From: Earliella scabrosa
Taxonomy: Eukaryota > Basidiomycota > Agaricomycetes > Polyporales > Polyporaceae
Reading direction: 5' to 3'
DNA: 64,000 bases
NCBI GenBank assembly: GCA_022605405.1
Contig: JABYQQ010000007.1
Coordinates: 62,001-126,000 of the forward strand
Part shown: positions 33,772-45,192 of the stretch, in pieces
Position numbering within the stretch: the stretch's first letter is position 1
How the letters are laid out: the number at the start of each line of letters is the position of its first letter
The notes under the pieces: generated by a model
The model's input: the letters and a program-made list of their open reading frames with translations, nothing else
Database searches by the model: none
Told to the model about the DNA's origin: nothing
Program-made: the position numbers and the translations under genes

Positions 33772-36106
33772 TTATGGATCTTCGCTGCTGACCGCGCGCT
33801 GGACACGTACGTTAAGGACCGAAAGGCAACAGGAGAGCCAATAGATTCTACACACCTCCTCGACCCAAACCATGTCCATCTTCACGTCCGCCTTGTCAGG
33901 CGCCGGAGTCGGACTCGGAATGGGCATCTCCATCCTCTCCTGGCTGACCCTTGGAGGCGTGGAGTGCGGCGGTGGGTGCACCATCTCTGCGGGCTGCTGC
34001 TGAGGGGGCATACTCTGCCCCCTTCCAGCGACCTTCTTCCAGCACACCCTGACGACCCAGATCACGAGGTTGACGAACCGATGGACGCCATACACCAGGA
34101 ACTGGGACGTGAGCAGGAAGCCCGCGACGAACGACATGACGAGCACCGCCGACGGCCACGCCTTCCACGCCACCGCGAGGAGGAAGGCCATCAGCGACAG
34201 CGCGGACAAGAACATGCAGAGCGTGGGCAGCCGGCATGTCAGGCAGAAGAAGAAGTACGAGCCGTACACGTCCTTGGCCAGGCGCTGTCGGGTCGCAAAA
34301 CAGGAGCAGTCAGCGTGCGTCCACGCCACCGGGGGGAAGAGGGAGGCGTACCAGAAATTTCTGCGCGTTCGCGTTGCTGTAGAGCACAAGGAACCACGCA
34401 TCACACACGAGCCCGATCCCGGCCGCGATCGCGCCCATCGACACCGCGCCGCGCTCGAAACCGTCGGGCGACACGAGCGCATCATCCCCAAACCCGAACA
34501 CCGCCGCGTCGATCCCTGCAAGCGCCAACAGCTGCACCGCACACCCAGCGTGAGCATCGAGACTCCAGCGCAGTGTCGATCCCGAGATGACGACTCACCG
34601 ACGCGCCTACAATGTACCACTCCGTGAGGAGCCGACCGAGCACCTTCTCCGCCTTGTCACAGTCCCCGTCTAATTCCCCTTCGCACAGTTCGTGGTACGG
34701 CCCGAGGCGGTCGATGCACGCCTCCGCGAACGAGAGCGACGCTTGGACGCTCACGATGCTGACTTGATCTACGGATACTGGTAGCATTCGTGGAGCAAAC
34801 ACCACCGCCTCAACCTGTTCCTCACAAGCGGGAGTCGAGCACTCCTCCTGTATTGGAGGAAAGTACTCGTCTTGGGGTGTAGGGGGACCAGAGAACTCCT
34901 CTTCGGATGACGAGGCAGCGTAACAGGCGTCGGAGTCGCTGTCGATATGGAACCCCTTGACGCGCCGCTTTCTGCGCCGACGGAGCCCTGCGGTCCCGTC
35001 TAGCCGTTCGGGCTCGGGTTGCTTGCCCCATGGCTCGTCTTCTACCCTCTCAGATGAGGACTGTACCGCAGTATCGGACTGCGCTTTTGAGGCTGCAAGA
35101 GTCCTGATTCAGAACGTCGGCATGAAGAGTGAAAGCGATCCAACGACGTACAGAAAGGCCCATCGGAAAGCATTCCTTCTGAGAACAGCCCATCCGTCTC
35201 ATGATGGTCGGACATAGGCGACAGTGGGGGAGACTCGTCAACATTCTCTTGGTGTGGAACATGGAACCTCATCGTGAGCGTCGCGTTATGCTGCTGCCGG
35301 CCGCCGATGGTGGGGCTCTTCCGCTGAGGGGGAGGACACGATAGTCGTACGTCGAAATCGACAGGACGGCGATGGGGAAGGGGATTCCTGTTGAGGAATT
35401 CACTGAGCGAGACGTTCGCAGAGCCGACGAGGCTGCGTTTCCGATGCTTCTTCTTGGTCTGAGACCTATGGAAGACCTGGATGACCAGACGTGTGTTTAA
35501 GGTCACATCATGACTGTGAGCGAACGTCAGCGTCAACATACAGTTGCTTCAAACAATGTTCTCAGACAGATGGTGATGACCGAGCATGATGGTGTTTCGC
35601 ATAGGATCGTTCTCGATGCGTCCAGACCATATGGGAAAGATAATGTGTTTGGCTGAGAGTTGCTTCACGACACTAGGCAGGGTACTGCATGAACGGGGAC
35701 GGCTCCGGACATGCAGAGATTCTGCTACTCTCGCGCCACACACTGCCTGCTACCCCACACCCGTCGCCCCAGGCCCCGTCCCGCGATATAGAAGAGACTC
35801 TTGAATGAGCAAAGCTACTCACATGGGTATCACAGACTTCTTAACATTTGGATTTTGCCCGTCGCTCCCGAGCATGACTTCGTGCGGGAGACCATGATCG
35901 CGATTCCCGTCCACGACGGAAATAGTGACGATCGGGCGCCACGACTTCTCGGGCCGCACGAACAGTAGTCCACGCGTCCGGACAACTACGAAGACGCGTC
36001 AGGTGAGATATGTCATGTCATGCAGTGGCAGTGGCAGCGTAGAGAGGCATGTAACGCACCAGTGAGATGCCACGGCCTGCGCGACCCGGAACGCGACCAA
36101 TGGCAT
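33772..36106 (-). CDS. C2-domain multi-pass membrane protein
   Basis: Multi-exon gene. The N-terminal part is a C2-like lipid-binding domain split over exons: WRPIVTISVVDG, HEVMLGSDGQNPN, then (after an intron at IP/IHDV) TLNTRLVIQVFHRSQTKKK and RSLVGSANVSLSEFL. A long acidic, Ser-rich linker follows (SDSD...SSSEEEFSGPPTPQ). A conserved block (LGPYHELCEGELDGDCDKAE, LLTEWYIVGAS) leads into membrane helices LLALAGIDAAVFGF, GAIAAGIGLVCDAWFLVLY, RLPTLCMFLSALSLMAFLLA and WPSAVLVMSFVAGFLLTSQF. The C-terminus is Pro-rich. I recognise the architecture only as an Agaricomycete protein of unknown function. The first exon (ATG at 36106) does not join in phase in my model, so the start is uncertain. A paralogue without the C2 part lies upstream at 36774. 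Confidence 0.75.
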
Positions 36107-36773
36107 GAGGATCAGTTCACCTGAGCGACGAGTCTACCTGCAGCTATGCACGCACTCGTTAAAATCCATGGTAGATATTGGATCGTTGTAGCAGAGTCGC
36201 CCGAGTCCCAAAGGCGAAGGACCGGGGAGCGCTATGGAGGATATGGCAGAAGTTCCGAGTCGGCGGCCAGCTGCCGGACGGTGGTGAATGCAAGACAGCG
36301 AGGACAGCAATGGACCAATAGACAAATAGACAAGCAGTACAGCCAGACGAGATGAGAGATGATACAGAAACGCAGAAAGAGGGGGAACGACGCCTTATAG
36401 CCTCAGCCTGAGGTCGAAAGAAGGACGAGAAGTGTGGAGAGAAAAGGCCGACTCCCATCGGGGCGTTTCAATAGACGCCCTATAGCTGTAGCTGCACCGC
36501 CTCCGCGGCTAATACTTAAAATCGGGGGGCCCGCGGCCGCTCATTCTCTCGAACTGAACATGATGCCAATCCTGCATGCTTCAAGTTCTACTACGTAGTA
36601 GCTAGGTTAACCACGCTAGCCTCGAGTTGATGTGCTCCACCGCTATCATCACAGTAGGATGTTGCCAAATCGAAGTACATGCCACACATCACTGGCACGG
36701 GAACGAAGTTCCATCGAACTTCCTCAGGCACTATGCCCGAGCTGCGCGTCGTCACCAGGCGCAGAATGAGGTT
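36107..36773. other. Intergenic between the two membrane paralogues
   Basis: Both flanking genes are on the minus strand. No gene or repeat was recognised. A GC-rich patch (GGGGGGCCCGCGGCCGC) lies near 36524. Confidence 0.5.
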
Positions 36774-37536
36774 CTACGCTTCGTTGCAACCCCGGACGTC
36801 TGCTACTGGGACTGTGGCGTTGGCAGACGTCGCCCGCATACAGGCCAACCGCAAGCATGCGAACACCATCACACAGAACACCGAGGTCACCAGCACCGCC
36901 CTTGGCGACACGGCCCACTCTACAGTCAGAAAGAACGCCACAAGTGCCGCCGCGGACAGCAGCACGCACACAGCCGGCACCCTGCACGCCAAGCAGAAGT
37001 GCAAGTACGTCCCGCGTCCGTCCTTCGCCAAACGCTGGACGTTATCATGATGGTTACTGAGGTGATTCGGACGGGGGAGCTTCGCTCCAAAGTAATACAC
37101 ATACCTGGAACTTCTCCGCGCTCGCTACACCGTAGACGAGCAGCATCCATCCATCGCTCACCAGACCGACGCCTGCACATATCGCGCCGAGAGTGGTGAT
37201 GCGCCGCGACACTCCGTCGACGGAGAATTGGGTGTCGTCCTTCTGAAACCCGAAGACGCCGGTGTAGGTGGCTGCAAGAGCCAGTAGCTATCGCACGGAA
37301 GTCCGATACAAAGCCTCCGATCAGTTCTTCTCCAAGCAGAACAAACATGAAACACACACCAGTCCGCCAACAGCTTGCCACTCACGCACCAGACGCGCGA
37401 GAATGCTCTCCATCGCCAGCATATCGCCGCTCTCCTCCGCAGCTGACAGCTCATCGTATGGGGTGATGAGCTTCAGGCACCTCTCCGCCCACGCAGGACC
37501 AGCTGCGACCATCTCCTTGATCCTCTCCCACATCAT
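36774..37536 (-). CDS. Membrane protein paralogue lacking the C2 domain
   Basis: It matches the C-terminal half of the 33772 gene: LITPYDELSAAEESGDMLAM with LVREWQAVGGL, then (after the intron at 37359-37288) LLALAATYTGVFGFQ, GAICAGVGLVSDGWMLLVYG, and (after another intron) RLAKDGRGTYLHFCLACRVP with hydrophobic segments. The candidate start is ATG-ATG at 37536/37533. No C2 exon was found upstream; instead the permuted LysM segment starts 244 bp beyond this start. One open frame runs from the LysM ATG at 38031 through the LysM introns into this coding region without a stop, so a chimeric transcript is possible. It may be a 5'-truncated pseudogene or a new short gene. Confidence 0.65.
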
Positions 37537-37779
37537 AATCCAGACATGGAGTGTTGAGCGCGCTTTGGTCTGCGCATCTTGTTGAGCTGGAGCGACACTG
37601 GCGTCCTGAGACGAGACCGAAGGAGGTTTCAAATCTCCGACAAGAGTCTTTCGGTCGTCATCCCGGGCACGTCTGCGATGAAACGCGCTGGGCTTTCTGG
37701 GATGGAGGCGACCACTTGTGCCCCTAACTAGGATCGGGAGGTTGTCTCTGGTCGCATCGCACCCTCTAGTGTCCACTAA

Positions 37780-38308
37780 AATGTTAGGTATCGCTAATGA
37801 AGCGGGGGTGCGGGAATTACTGACGTCGAGACGCTCATCTTCGCGGAGATACCGTCGCAGGTGTCGCCGGGGACGACAGTGTGGTTGCGAGCACAGATCA
37901 TCTGGGCGCACGCTGACAAGGCTGCTGGTCAGGTTGGGGAACAGGCGGATGGTATAAGAGACGAAGGGCGTACAGGACACGACAGCGGCCGCGAGGAGGG
38001 CGGCGGTGGCGAAGGCAGAGCGCAAGAACATGATGCTCGTAGTGGGTGTAGGACTGGGAGGGGGAAGATACTGCAGGCTCGAGGTGGGCAGAGCACTGAG
38101 GCGAGTTGTAGCTGAAGGCTCCCTTTTAACCCCACCCCTCTGATGATGGTCGGTAGCGGGGCTCGCGACGTTTTTGGCGAAAGAGCATGGATGACTCGTG
38201 GGCGGTCTCGCACCACGGGTATGTTACCTCGCCGACGAAGAGGTTCGTGCAGGCAGCGTTGATCGTGTTCCTATTCACGTTTGCGAGCTGCAAGCTGTAG
38301 CACCAATG
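37780..38308 (-). pseudogene. Circularly permuted LysM gene copy
   Basis: Read on the minus strand, the order is exon 3 (CAGCTCGCAAACGTGAA to GGCGAGG), a junction at 38217/38216 (TACCC/GTGGTG), the LysM promoter with TTAAAAGGGAGCC, the ATG and signal-peptide exon (38031), intron 1, exon 2 with the LysM motif PGDTCDGIS, and the start of intron 2. The source order, as at 50339-50865, is promoter, exon 1, exon 2, exon 3. Both outer ends map to the same CATT of the source gene (50774-50777), and the copy is about 529 bp long, matching the source segment of about 527 bp. Exon 4 with the second LysM domain is absent, so no normal product is expected. Confidence 0.88.
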
Positions 38309-39285
38309 GCTCCGTCGTGCTGATCTCCTGCAGTGGGAAGAAACAAGTATTAGATCATTACACTGCATGGGGCGCAAAAGACACTGTACCAACCGGCTGG
38401 TAGGTCAATCATGCCTCGATGGATACATGGGGTTTACAGTCATGGTGTTGGGGTCTATGGCGCCGGCAGTGCAGCTTAGATACGAACTGTCCATCAATAT
38501 ATGAATGGCCGCTGCGGGCATGATAGGCTCCTGTCGGTGAACTCATTTCTTTGATCATCACCAGGTTCCACCTTGTATAGAACAACGTCTCACCGCACGT
38601 GGGTTCCCTGCTTGTCCTTCGTTCAGCATTAAGCAGAGTTTAGACGAGGTCTGATACTTCTCCGTGCTTGACGTCCCGTACATGTGCCAGGACCATCTCA
38701 CACACGAGCTCGAGTCTCGCAGTGGCATGACAACCTCTGAGAGTTTATCGTGAGATCAGCCCACCAACTGCGGTGCGAAGCATTAGGGCTATGAACTGCG
38801 ATATGAGAGGGGGGAGAAAGACGCACTATTTGCCACACCGTACCTATCGACTTCCGAAGACCGTTATGACTGAGAACATCAGTTGAGCCCTTAGTGCTTA
38901 GCCCCCGCGCTGTAGACAATAACGCGATGTACATAGATAACTTGGCAAGACGGTCCGTCCGCAACTTCTAAGTTCTACTACCCGTTCTGTCCGTCCTTGG
39001 CCGTGACGTGCCGCGTGAGGGCGGCGGCGTGCCTTCCCCACGACCAATCAAGCATCATCAGGAAGAATTCGTCGTACGCACCATGTTTTGGCCAGCATCG
39101 CCTCCCCAATCCGTCTACTCGTCTCCTACGCAGACACAAGCAATCCCTGCGTAGCTCCGATCGAGTACAACGCTTGACGTATTCATCTGCATCTTCTATC
39201 CATCTTACAAACATATACGCACCCGTCCATACAATTCACGAACCTCCATTGTGTCATCGCCCGGCCACAACGTGCATACGCACCC
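38309..39285. other. Intergenic, no supported gene
   Basis: Short frames only; no domains, repeats or RNA genes recognised. Confidence 0.5.
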
Positions 39286-40978
39286 TCACAGCCCTCCGCC
39301 GCCCAGGATGTACTCGATCGCAGAGTGCACATTGCCGCCCGTCGCGAGCAGCGCGCGCACGTTCTGCGACGCGTTCGTGAAGCCCATATCCTGCAATTGC
39401 TGGTCCCCCAACGCATCAGCACTTCACCCCAGATACACACAAACGGTACTCACCTGGAGCTGCACCTGGAACCTCTCCTCCGGCGGTCTGCTGTCCGCAG
39501 GCGCAGGAGGAGCCCCAAACGCCCCGAGCCCACCAAACCCACCCAGCCCGAACGGATTCGCTCCACCTATACCCGCACCTGCACCCGCACCCGCACCCGC
39601 ACCGCCCGCACCGCCCAGCGCGGCCAGCATCTGCTGCATCATGGCGGGGTCAAACATGCCGCCAGGTGGAGGAGGGGGTGCCGCGCCGCCCGCCGCACCC
39701 GCATTCGCATTCGCATCCGTACCGGCACCCGCGCCGGGGGTGCCCGACGCAGCTGGTGCGCCAAAGGGGAAGAAGAATGGGTTGAACGGGTTCGCCTGCG
39801 GCGAGGTTGGGTTCGAGCCTGTTGAGCCCGCAGCGGGTGGGGTCCCGGGCTGCTGTTGCTGCTGCTGACGTGCGTTGGACGGGAGTCCTGGAGCGGGGAA
39901 CCCTCCTGCGCCTCCCAGCCCGCCGAAGCCGCCCATACCCATCCCTGGACCGGGCGGGCCCATGCCGGACTCGCGCATGAGGTTCGACATCTGGAGCATC
40001 ATGCGGAGCGTTTCTGGGTTGGACATCATCTGACGGAAGCGCTCCGAGCGGAAGACTTCGCGGACTTGTGGGCCCATCGCCTGCAGCTGCGGATTGGAGG
40101 CGATGATCTGGTCGAGGACGGCGGGGTTGGACATGACGCTGGACATTTGTTGGAGGAACTGGGGCGAGTTGAGCATGTTCTGCATCTGCGAGGACGCTTT
40201 GTCAGCGCGATTAGTCCCGACAGAGTAGCGAGGTCGAGTGCTCGACGACACTAGGGGAGATTGCGGTCCAGGATTATGGACTGGCGGGGTTCCTCATCGT
40301 CCGATACCGATCCCGACCCACCAACACCTATCTCCTCTGCCATCGACAGGAAGCCCCCACCCTCTCTCCCTTAACCAAGCAAACGACACTCACCATGTTA
40401 GGGTCATTTGGGTTCAGTCCCATCTCCGCAAACGGGTTCAAGCCCGCCATAAGCCCAAAGCCCATCGGCCCGTTCAGCTGCGTAAGCGGATCGTGTGGGT
40501 TCTGGCCGGCCTGCATCGTTGGGAGCTGCTGCGGTGTGCTGCTCTGCGCGGCCGGGCCCGAACGCGCGGCTCCCTTCACCATGTGGATCGTATGCGACGT
40601 CTGGATCTTGTACGTCGACAGCGCATCCTCGTCCTTGAGCACCCGGCCTGTATGCGCGTCCGTCCGCCGCGCACGATCGGAGGGGTGAGACTTGGGGGGC
40701 GGATGTGGATGAGGGGGGCGACGCACCGGAGTAGATGAGTCGCTGCCTGTCTGCGGGAACGTCAGACTTGTCTGCGATGGCCTGCTTGAGGTCTCCGACG
40801 GTCTTGTCGGTCGCTATTGTGATTTGCAGCTTGAGCTCGCTCGGGCCTGGGTGGCGTGTTAACGGTCATACCCCAGCACTGAGCAGGAGCGAGCGCAGAC
40901 ACCTTTTACGTTGATGACAATCTCGGACGAGGAAGAGGGTGAGGAGGATGCATCTGGTGCTGGTGTTGAGTCGGACAT
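39286..40978 (-). CDS. DSK2: DSK2/ubiquilin, ubiquitin shuttle protein
   Basis: This is a shuttle protein that carries ubiquitinated clients to the proteasome. The start is MSDSTPAPDASSS at 40978. The N-terminal ubiquitin-like domain is split by introns: EIVINVK, TVGDLKQAIADKSDVP, DRQRLIYSG, RVLKDEDALSTYKIQ and HTIHMVKG. Next come STI1-type repeats (MQNMLNSPQFLQQMSSVM, NPQLQAMGPQVREV, MMSNPETLRMMLQ), Met/Pro-rich spacers with a Gln run and a Gly-Ala repeat, and the C-terminal UBA domain (DMGFTNASQNVRALLATGGN, VHSAIEYILGG) ending at 39286. This UBL-STI1-UBA order is diagnostic. It is a single-copy housekeeping gene. The Gly-Ala tract near 39570-39606 is a coding simple repeat. Confidence 0.95.
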
Positions 40979-41510
40979 GGCTGCGAGAAGCAAGTACTAG
41001 CGAGCGTCTGGTATGACGATAGTGATACATACTCCCCAGACGCTCGATAACCGTGCGAGATCTCGGGAGATAACACTAGATAACCGTAGATGGTTCTCGA
41101 TCTTTCTAGTTACTTACTCGCTTGATTGATCGGCTTGCACAAGCAAGTCAAATGCGTCCGAGGTGATTTGGTGCGATGCAAAGGTGAACGCGGCGGGGTA
41201 GTCTGTGCGGTGGGGGATGAGACAGTCTGGGGAGACGTTCTTCAAAAGTGATGTCCAGTATGTGCGAATGCAGAAGTCGCTCAGCCCGTCCGAGCCTGCT
41301 GCGTAAGGAGTCGACGACGACGCACAACGTGCGAGCTCTAATGTCGCATCTATGTCTACAAGGACAGCAACCAGTACAGCGTACTCATCTCACCCAATTG
41401 CGGCGTCCGAGATACTAGTAATCGGTGCAGGATCACCCGACACCAACTTGGCTCTTTTCGCATCGCTCGTGGTTGTTGACTGTCCGGAGGCATGACTGTC
41501 ACCTCCATCT
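40979..41510. other. Intergenic, 5' flank of DSK2
   Basis: A minus-strand open frame at 41356-41547 could be an alternative spliced end of the dihydrouridine synthase, but no domain supports it. Confidence 0.4.
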
Positions 41511-43264
41511 TCAGAAACAGGTCGTTTCGCCCCACGAGAGGCAGCATCGTCCCCTGCGCACTCTGTAGCTGACCATTAAGGCTAAGTAAGTATAAGTGTC
41601 CCGTTTGGAACTGCGTCTCGACGCACCAACTACTTCAACACCGCCCTTGGCACTTTGCTCCGGAGGCTTCGCGGCCTCGGGCTCCGCTGGAAGGGGACGA
41701 ATATACGGCTGCGCAAGCCAATGCGGAAGAACCGGGAACCCGGTCGCGTCGTCCACTGGAGAGAGCTCTTCCAGAGACTTGCCTTTCGCAGCCTCAATAT
41801 CACCCTATGGTTCAACACAATCGCCATTAGCCAACAGGGTCCACAACGTGTACAGGCAAAGATCCCTACCTCCAGCCTCGCATCCAACTCCCGGATGATA
41901 TCTTCATACCGATCCCACGCCGAACCTCCGTCCTTATCCCGCTCTGTGCGCTCGACCCGCACCTTCCCCATCCGCTCCCTCAGGTCTGGGTAACGCGCGA
42001 GTGCCGGCCGGAGGAGCTTGAAGAGGTGTCCCTTCACAGCGCTCGGCGTGGTCAGTGTCTTCTGAGACTTGACAATTGTGAGGTACTCGAGCGCCAGGCT
42101 TGTGTTCCGAGGGTGGCTTCCCGTCAGATACTCAGATGCAGGGGATGTAGAGGGCCCAGCGGAACCGCCCGGAGACGAAGCCGAAGAGGGTCCAGCCTGG
42201 AAGATAGCGGGGTTGTAGAGGTTCCCTTCGGCAGACATGACGGCGTCTGCTCCAGTTGCCGCGAGACATTTCTCAACATCGCTGTAGAAGAGGATGTTGC
42301 CGTTCGCGATGACTGGGACGGACACAGCCTCCTTCACGGCACGAATCTTCTCCCAATCTGCAATGCCCTGCCCCGAGACGTCAATAAAAGCACCAACGAT
42401 GGATGGGGGGAGAGGGCGTACAGATCGATGTCCGCGCTGTTCCCGGGTGCGTCCATGGCAAGTGAGCATCTGTGCGCCCGCCCGTTCTAGCATCTTCGCA
42501 TACTCGACGGTCTTTTCCACAGTTGGAAAGACACGGAACTTAGCCGTGACCGGGATAGACAAGTTCTTGTGGAGAGTGTTGACTAACAACACGGTGAGCA
42601 GGAGCGAGAAATATTCAGGTGGCTGGAGGCACGAACAACGTACTCAGCTTGTATATGAGATCCCATTCGTCCTGCAGGAATGAGCCATAGTGTCCCCTCC
42701 GCGCGATGTCTTGAGGACAGCCGAGGTTGATGTCGACAGCATCGCAATACGGCTCGAGCAGCTTCGCGGATATGAGCAGGTGGTCTGGGTTGTTCGCGCA
42801 GAATTGCACGATCAGTGGCCTGTCTTCCGGACCGCCCTCCTCGCCGTGCACGGTGTCAAAGTTCTGTTCGCGATACGGTTTGCGCACGCCCTCTGCGAAC
42901 ATCTGGTCCACATTACGAGCTGTTGAGCTGATGGAGGGATTTGCATACGACACGCCAGCGCACCTTCGCATTGATCATCGGTGTGTACACCAACTGCCCA
43001 AGTTCAAATCGCCTTTCAAACTCCCAGTCTTACATAGAGCTGGGCGTACACGCACCTGCGCGCCATACCTCCTCGACAGCTTCCTCCACGCCTACAGCCA
43101 CGCCTTCACCAATTATACTCCGTTTTCCATCTCGATAGAGAGATGACGCTCACGAGTTCGCTCTGGTCCACCATCGGCGCAACTATGAACTTGGGACTCC
43201 CCAACACCTTCTCAAAGAACTCATACCCGCCGACCTTCCTGTGTTCGAGCGTGACTCCGGGCAT
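41511..43264 (-). CDS. DUS1: tRNA-dihydrouridine synthase, Dus1 type
   Basis: This flavoenzyme reduces uridine to dihydrouridine in tRNA D-loops. The likely start is [17 protein letters not shown] at 43264. Motifs in order are [71 protein letters not shown] (containing the family's catalytic Cys), [45 protein letters not shown] and [20 protein letters not shown] helical C-terminal domain follows. The APMVDQSE and NLGCPQ signatures place it in the eukaryotic Dus1 group rather than Dus2-4. The last exon borders are uncertain: the open frame runs to 41511, but an intron starting near 41640 could change the tail. Confidence 0.9.
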
Positions 43265-44477
43265 TCGGACGATATGTACAAGTGCGGGTATGATTCGGCG
43301 TGAGACGCCGCGCTGAATGGAGGCGAGTGAAGCGGCGATTTTGGAGACTTCAGAGGAGCAACGTGCGGAGAGTGTAGTCAAGCGTGACGGGTAGGCAGAC
43401 CAAGTAGGCACAGCTTTCCAAGGTGAAAGGCAAGACCAACCGGAGGAGGAGGAAGTCAACTCAAAGTCGGGTACGGTAAACCTTGATGGGCGCTTCTACA
43501 ATTCTTCTCGTTTCCACTTGTCCGAAAATGGCAGGTGAGTCTATTTCGTTCTCTTTCCTTGCCGTCATGATCCTGACCGTTAGTATGTATGCCTCCGTAA
43601 ACAGGAAGACCAGAAAGCCCGCGACCGGCTCCGCCGCAATGTTTACCTCACTATGTGAGAGAATAGTTGAGTCCGGTTGGGCCCACCGGACTATCACTAC
43701 TCCGGCTTCAAAGCTTCACAAGTGATGTTCCTGTATGACTCGTACGCGCGCCCCATGACTAGCAAATCCTAGTACGAATCGAGGAAACGACTCATTTTAT
43801 AACTTGTGCGTCTTTTGATTCCCTAAGGCTAGGGGACACTCACTCCACGTACAGCTCATGGTTTGGCCGCAGGTGCATATGCGGTGCGACTCGTCATCTA
43901 GCGACGAGAGGTTCACTGCGGAAGTGAAGGGCGAAACACTTTGCAACTTCCATTACTGTGAGTTATCTCTCTCTATCCGACACGCCGTTAAGCTCATGTT
44001 ATGATCCTGTCGGCGAAGAAACCATCCTACTCTTAAGGTTGTTGGATGACCCGACATTCAGAATGTTAATCCCTCAGCCTGTGGCCAAAATATAACCGAA
44101 ATCCTCAAACTCAAGCACCCAGTTGTACCTGTGGCCGCTGTATCGTCTCATCGAACGATGCGAAGTCCTCCGCCCCTCCACGCATGCACAACGTTCCTAT
44201 CGGCGGCGCCTGAACATGTCCAACCCAAGACAGGTTGGATACCAGAGTGGAACCTCCCGAGTGTAGTTCAAAGATCTCTTCGGTATATGCTTCTCCTAGA
44301 GCACCTGCTCAGCGGCGTACTCATTGAGCTAGAGTGGGGTGATCGGTGTACAGGCGCAGCACATCGGCCTCTTGACCTTCTGATGTTTATATGAGGACAA
44401 CACACGAACCTTCTTGCTCCATGCCGCTTGTAGCTGTCGATTCAACCTGGTGCCACCATAGTCCGAGCACTGGATCA
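43265..44477. other. Divergent region, DUS1 / LysM 1
   Basis: Small overlapping frames (for example 43461-43725) lack domains. A stretch near 43483-43560 resembles 45651-45730 (ATGGGCGCT, then TTGTCC, AAATGGCA and TTCGTTCT blocks), so some flank was probably copied with the LysM genes. Confidence 0.4.
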
Positions 44478-44484
44478 TATAAAA
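44478..44484 (+). promoter_or_regulatory. TATA box of LysM 1
   Basis: TATAAAA lies 85 bp upstream of the ATG and is followed by GCTCCCTCTCGAAGG. Comparable TATA-like elements precede LysM 2 (CATAAAGG, from about 46750) and LysM 4 (TTAAAAGGGAGCC). Confidence 0.65.
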
Positions 44485-44507
44485 GCTCCCTCTCGAAGGT
44501 AGTTCTC

Positions 44508-44540
44508 TCCACTGCTCTCCGCTCCTCGAGCTTGCAGCCC
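44508..44540 (+). promoter_or_regulatory. Shared leader element of LysM 1
   Basis: The stretch CCACTGCTCTCCGCTCCTCG ending in AGCTTGCAG matches elements at 46781-46812 and 50455-50484. It lies 25-30 bp after the TATA box and before the ATG, so it probably covers the transcription start and early 5' UTR. Confidence 0.55.
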
Positions 44541-44562
44541 ACTCCTCGTCGCATCAGCCATC

Positions 44563-45192
44563 ATGTTCTTCAGCTCGCTCCTCGCTGCCCTCGTCTCCAC
44601 CGCCGTCACCGTCGGTGCCCTGCCTCAGGGTGGCAATGGTACGGAATCTGAACTGTTACTACTGCCAACTCTGACGCCTCGTTCGCTTCCAGTGCCTGTC
44701 AACTGCGCTCGCACCGCAATCGTGCAGCCTGGCGACACCTGCGACATGATCTCCGCTGCCAACCGCGCCTCGACGTGAGTATCTCTGAGCTCTATTCCAC
44801 AGCAAGCGTACATATGTTGACCACGACCACGTTGGTCTGCTCCAGCTTCCAGCTCGCGAACGTCAACATGAACCAGATCAACGCGGCCTGCAGCAACCTT
44901 TTCCCTGGCCAGGTACGTTCTACTCTTTCCCGAACCGTCACCTCCCCCTGAAAGCTCATTGCTCATAAATGCTGCTTTGCGACCAACGTAGACGGTCTGT
45001 CTCGGCATCGCAGGCCAGGACTGCCAGATCGTGCATGTCGTCCAGCCCGGGGAGAACTGCCTGCAAATTGCTCAAAACGAAGGCACGACGCTCCAGATGC
45101 TCTTCGCGAACAACCCGAACATCAACGCGGCGTGCACCAACATCTACCCCGGCCAGGTTCTGTGCACCGCCAACGAGCTGTTCGTGATGTGA
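44563..45192 (+). CDS. Secreted two-LysM protein 1
   Basis: Four exons (44563-44638, 44693-44774, 44846-44912, 44992-45192) give 141 residues. The signal peptide is MFFSSLLAALVSTAVTVGAL. LysM 1 runs from CARTAIVQPGDTCDMIS to INAACSNLFPGQTVCLG; LysM 2 runs from CQIVHVVQPGENCLQIA through FANNPNINAACTN to IYPGQVLCTA. Each domain carries paired cysteines, as in fungal LysM proteins. No catalytic domain is attached. Fungal LysM-only proteins bind chitin oligomers and can shield hyphae from host or competitor chitinases and immune receptors; whether this one does so is inference. It is the first of four tandem copies with the same intron positions and phases. Confidence 0.93.

Noticed and set aside
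41356..41547. Alternative C-terminal exon of DUS1
   Set aside because: It is reachable only through a weak donor and lacks similarity to Dus1 tails; left as an uncertainty in the gene entry.
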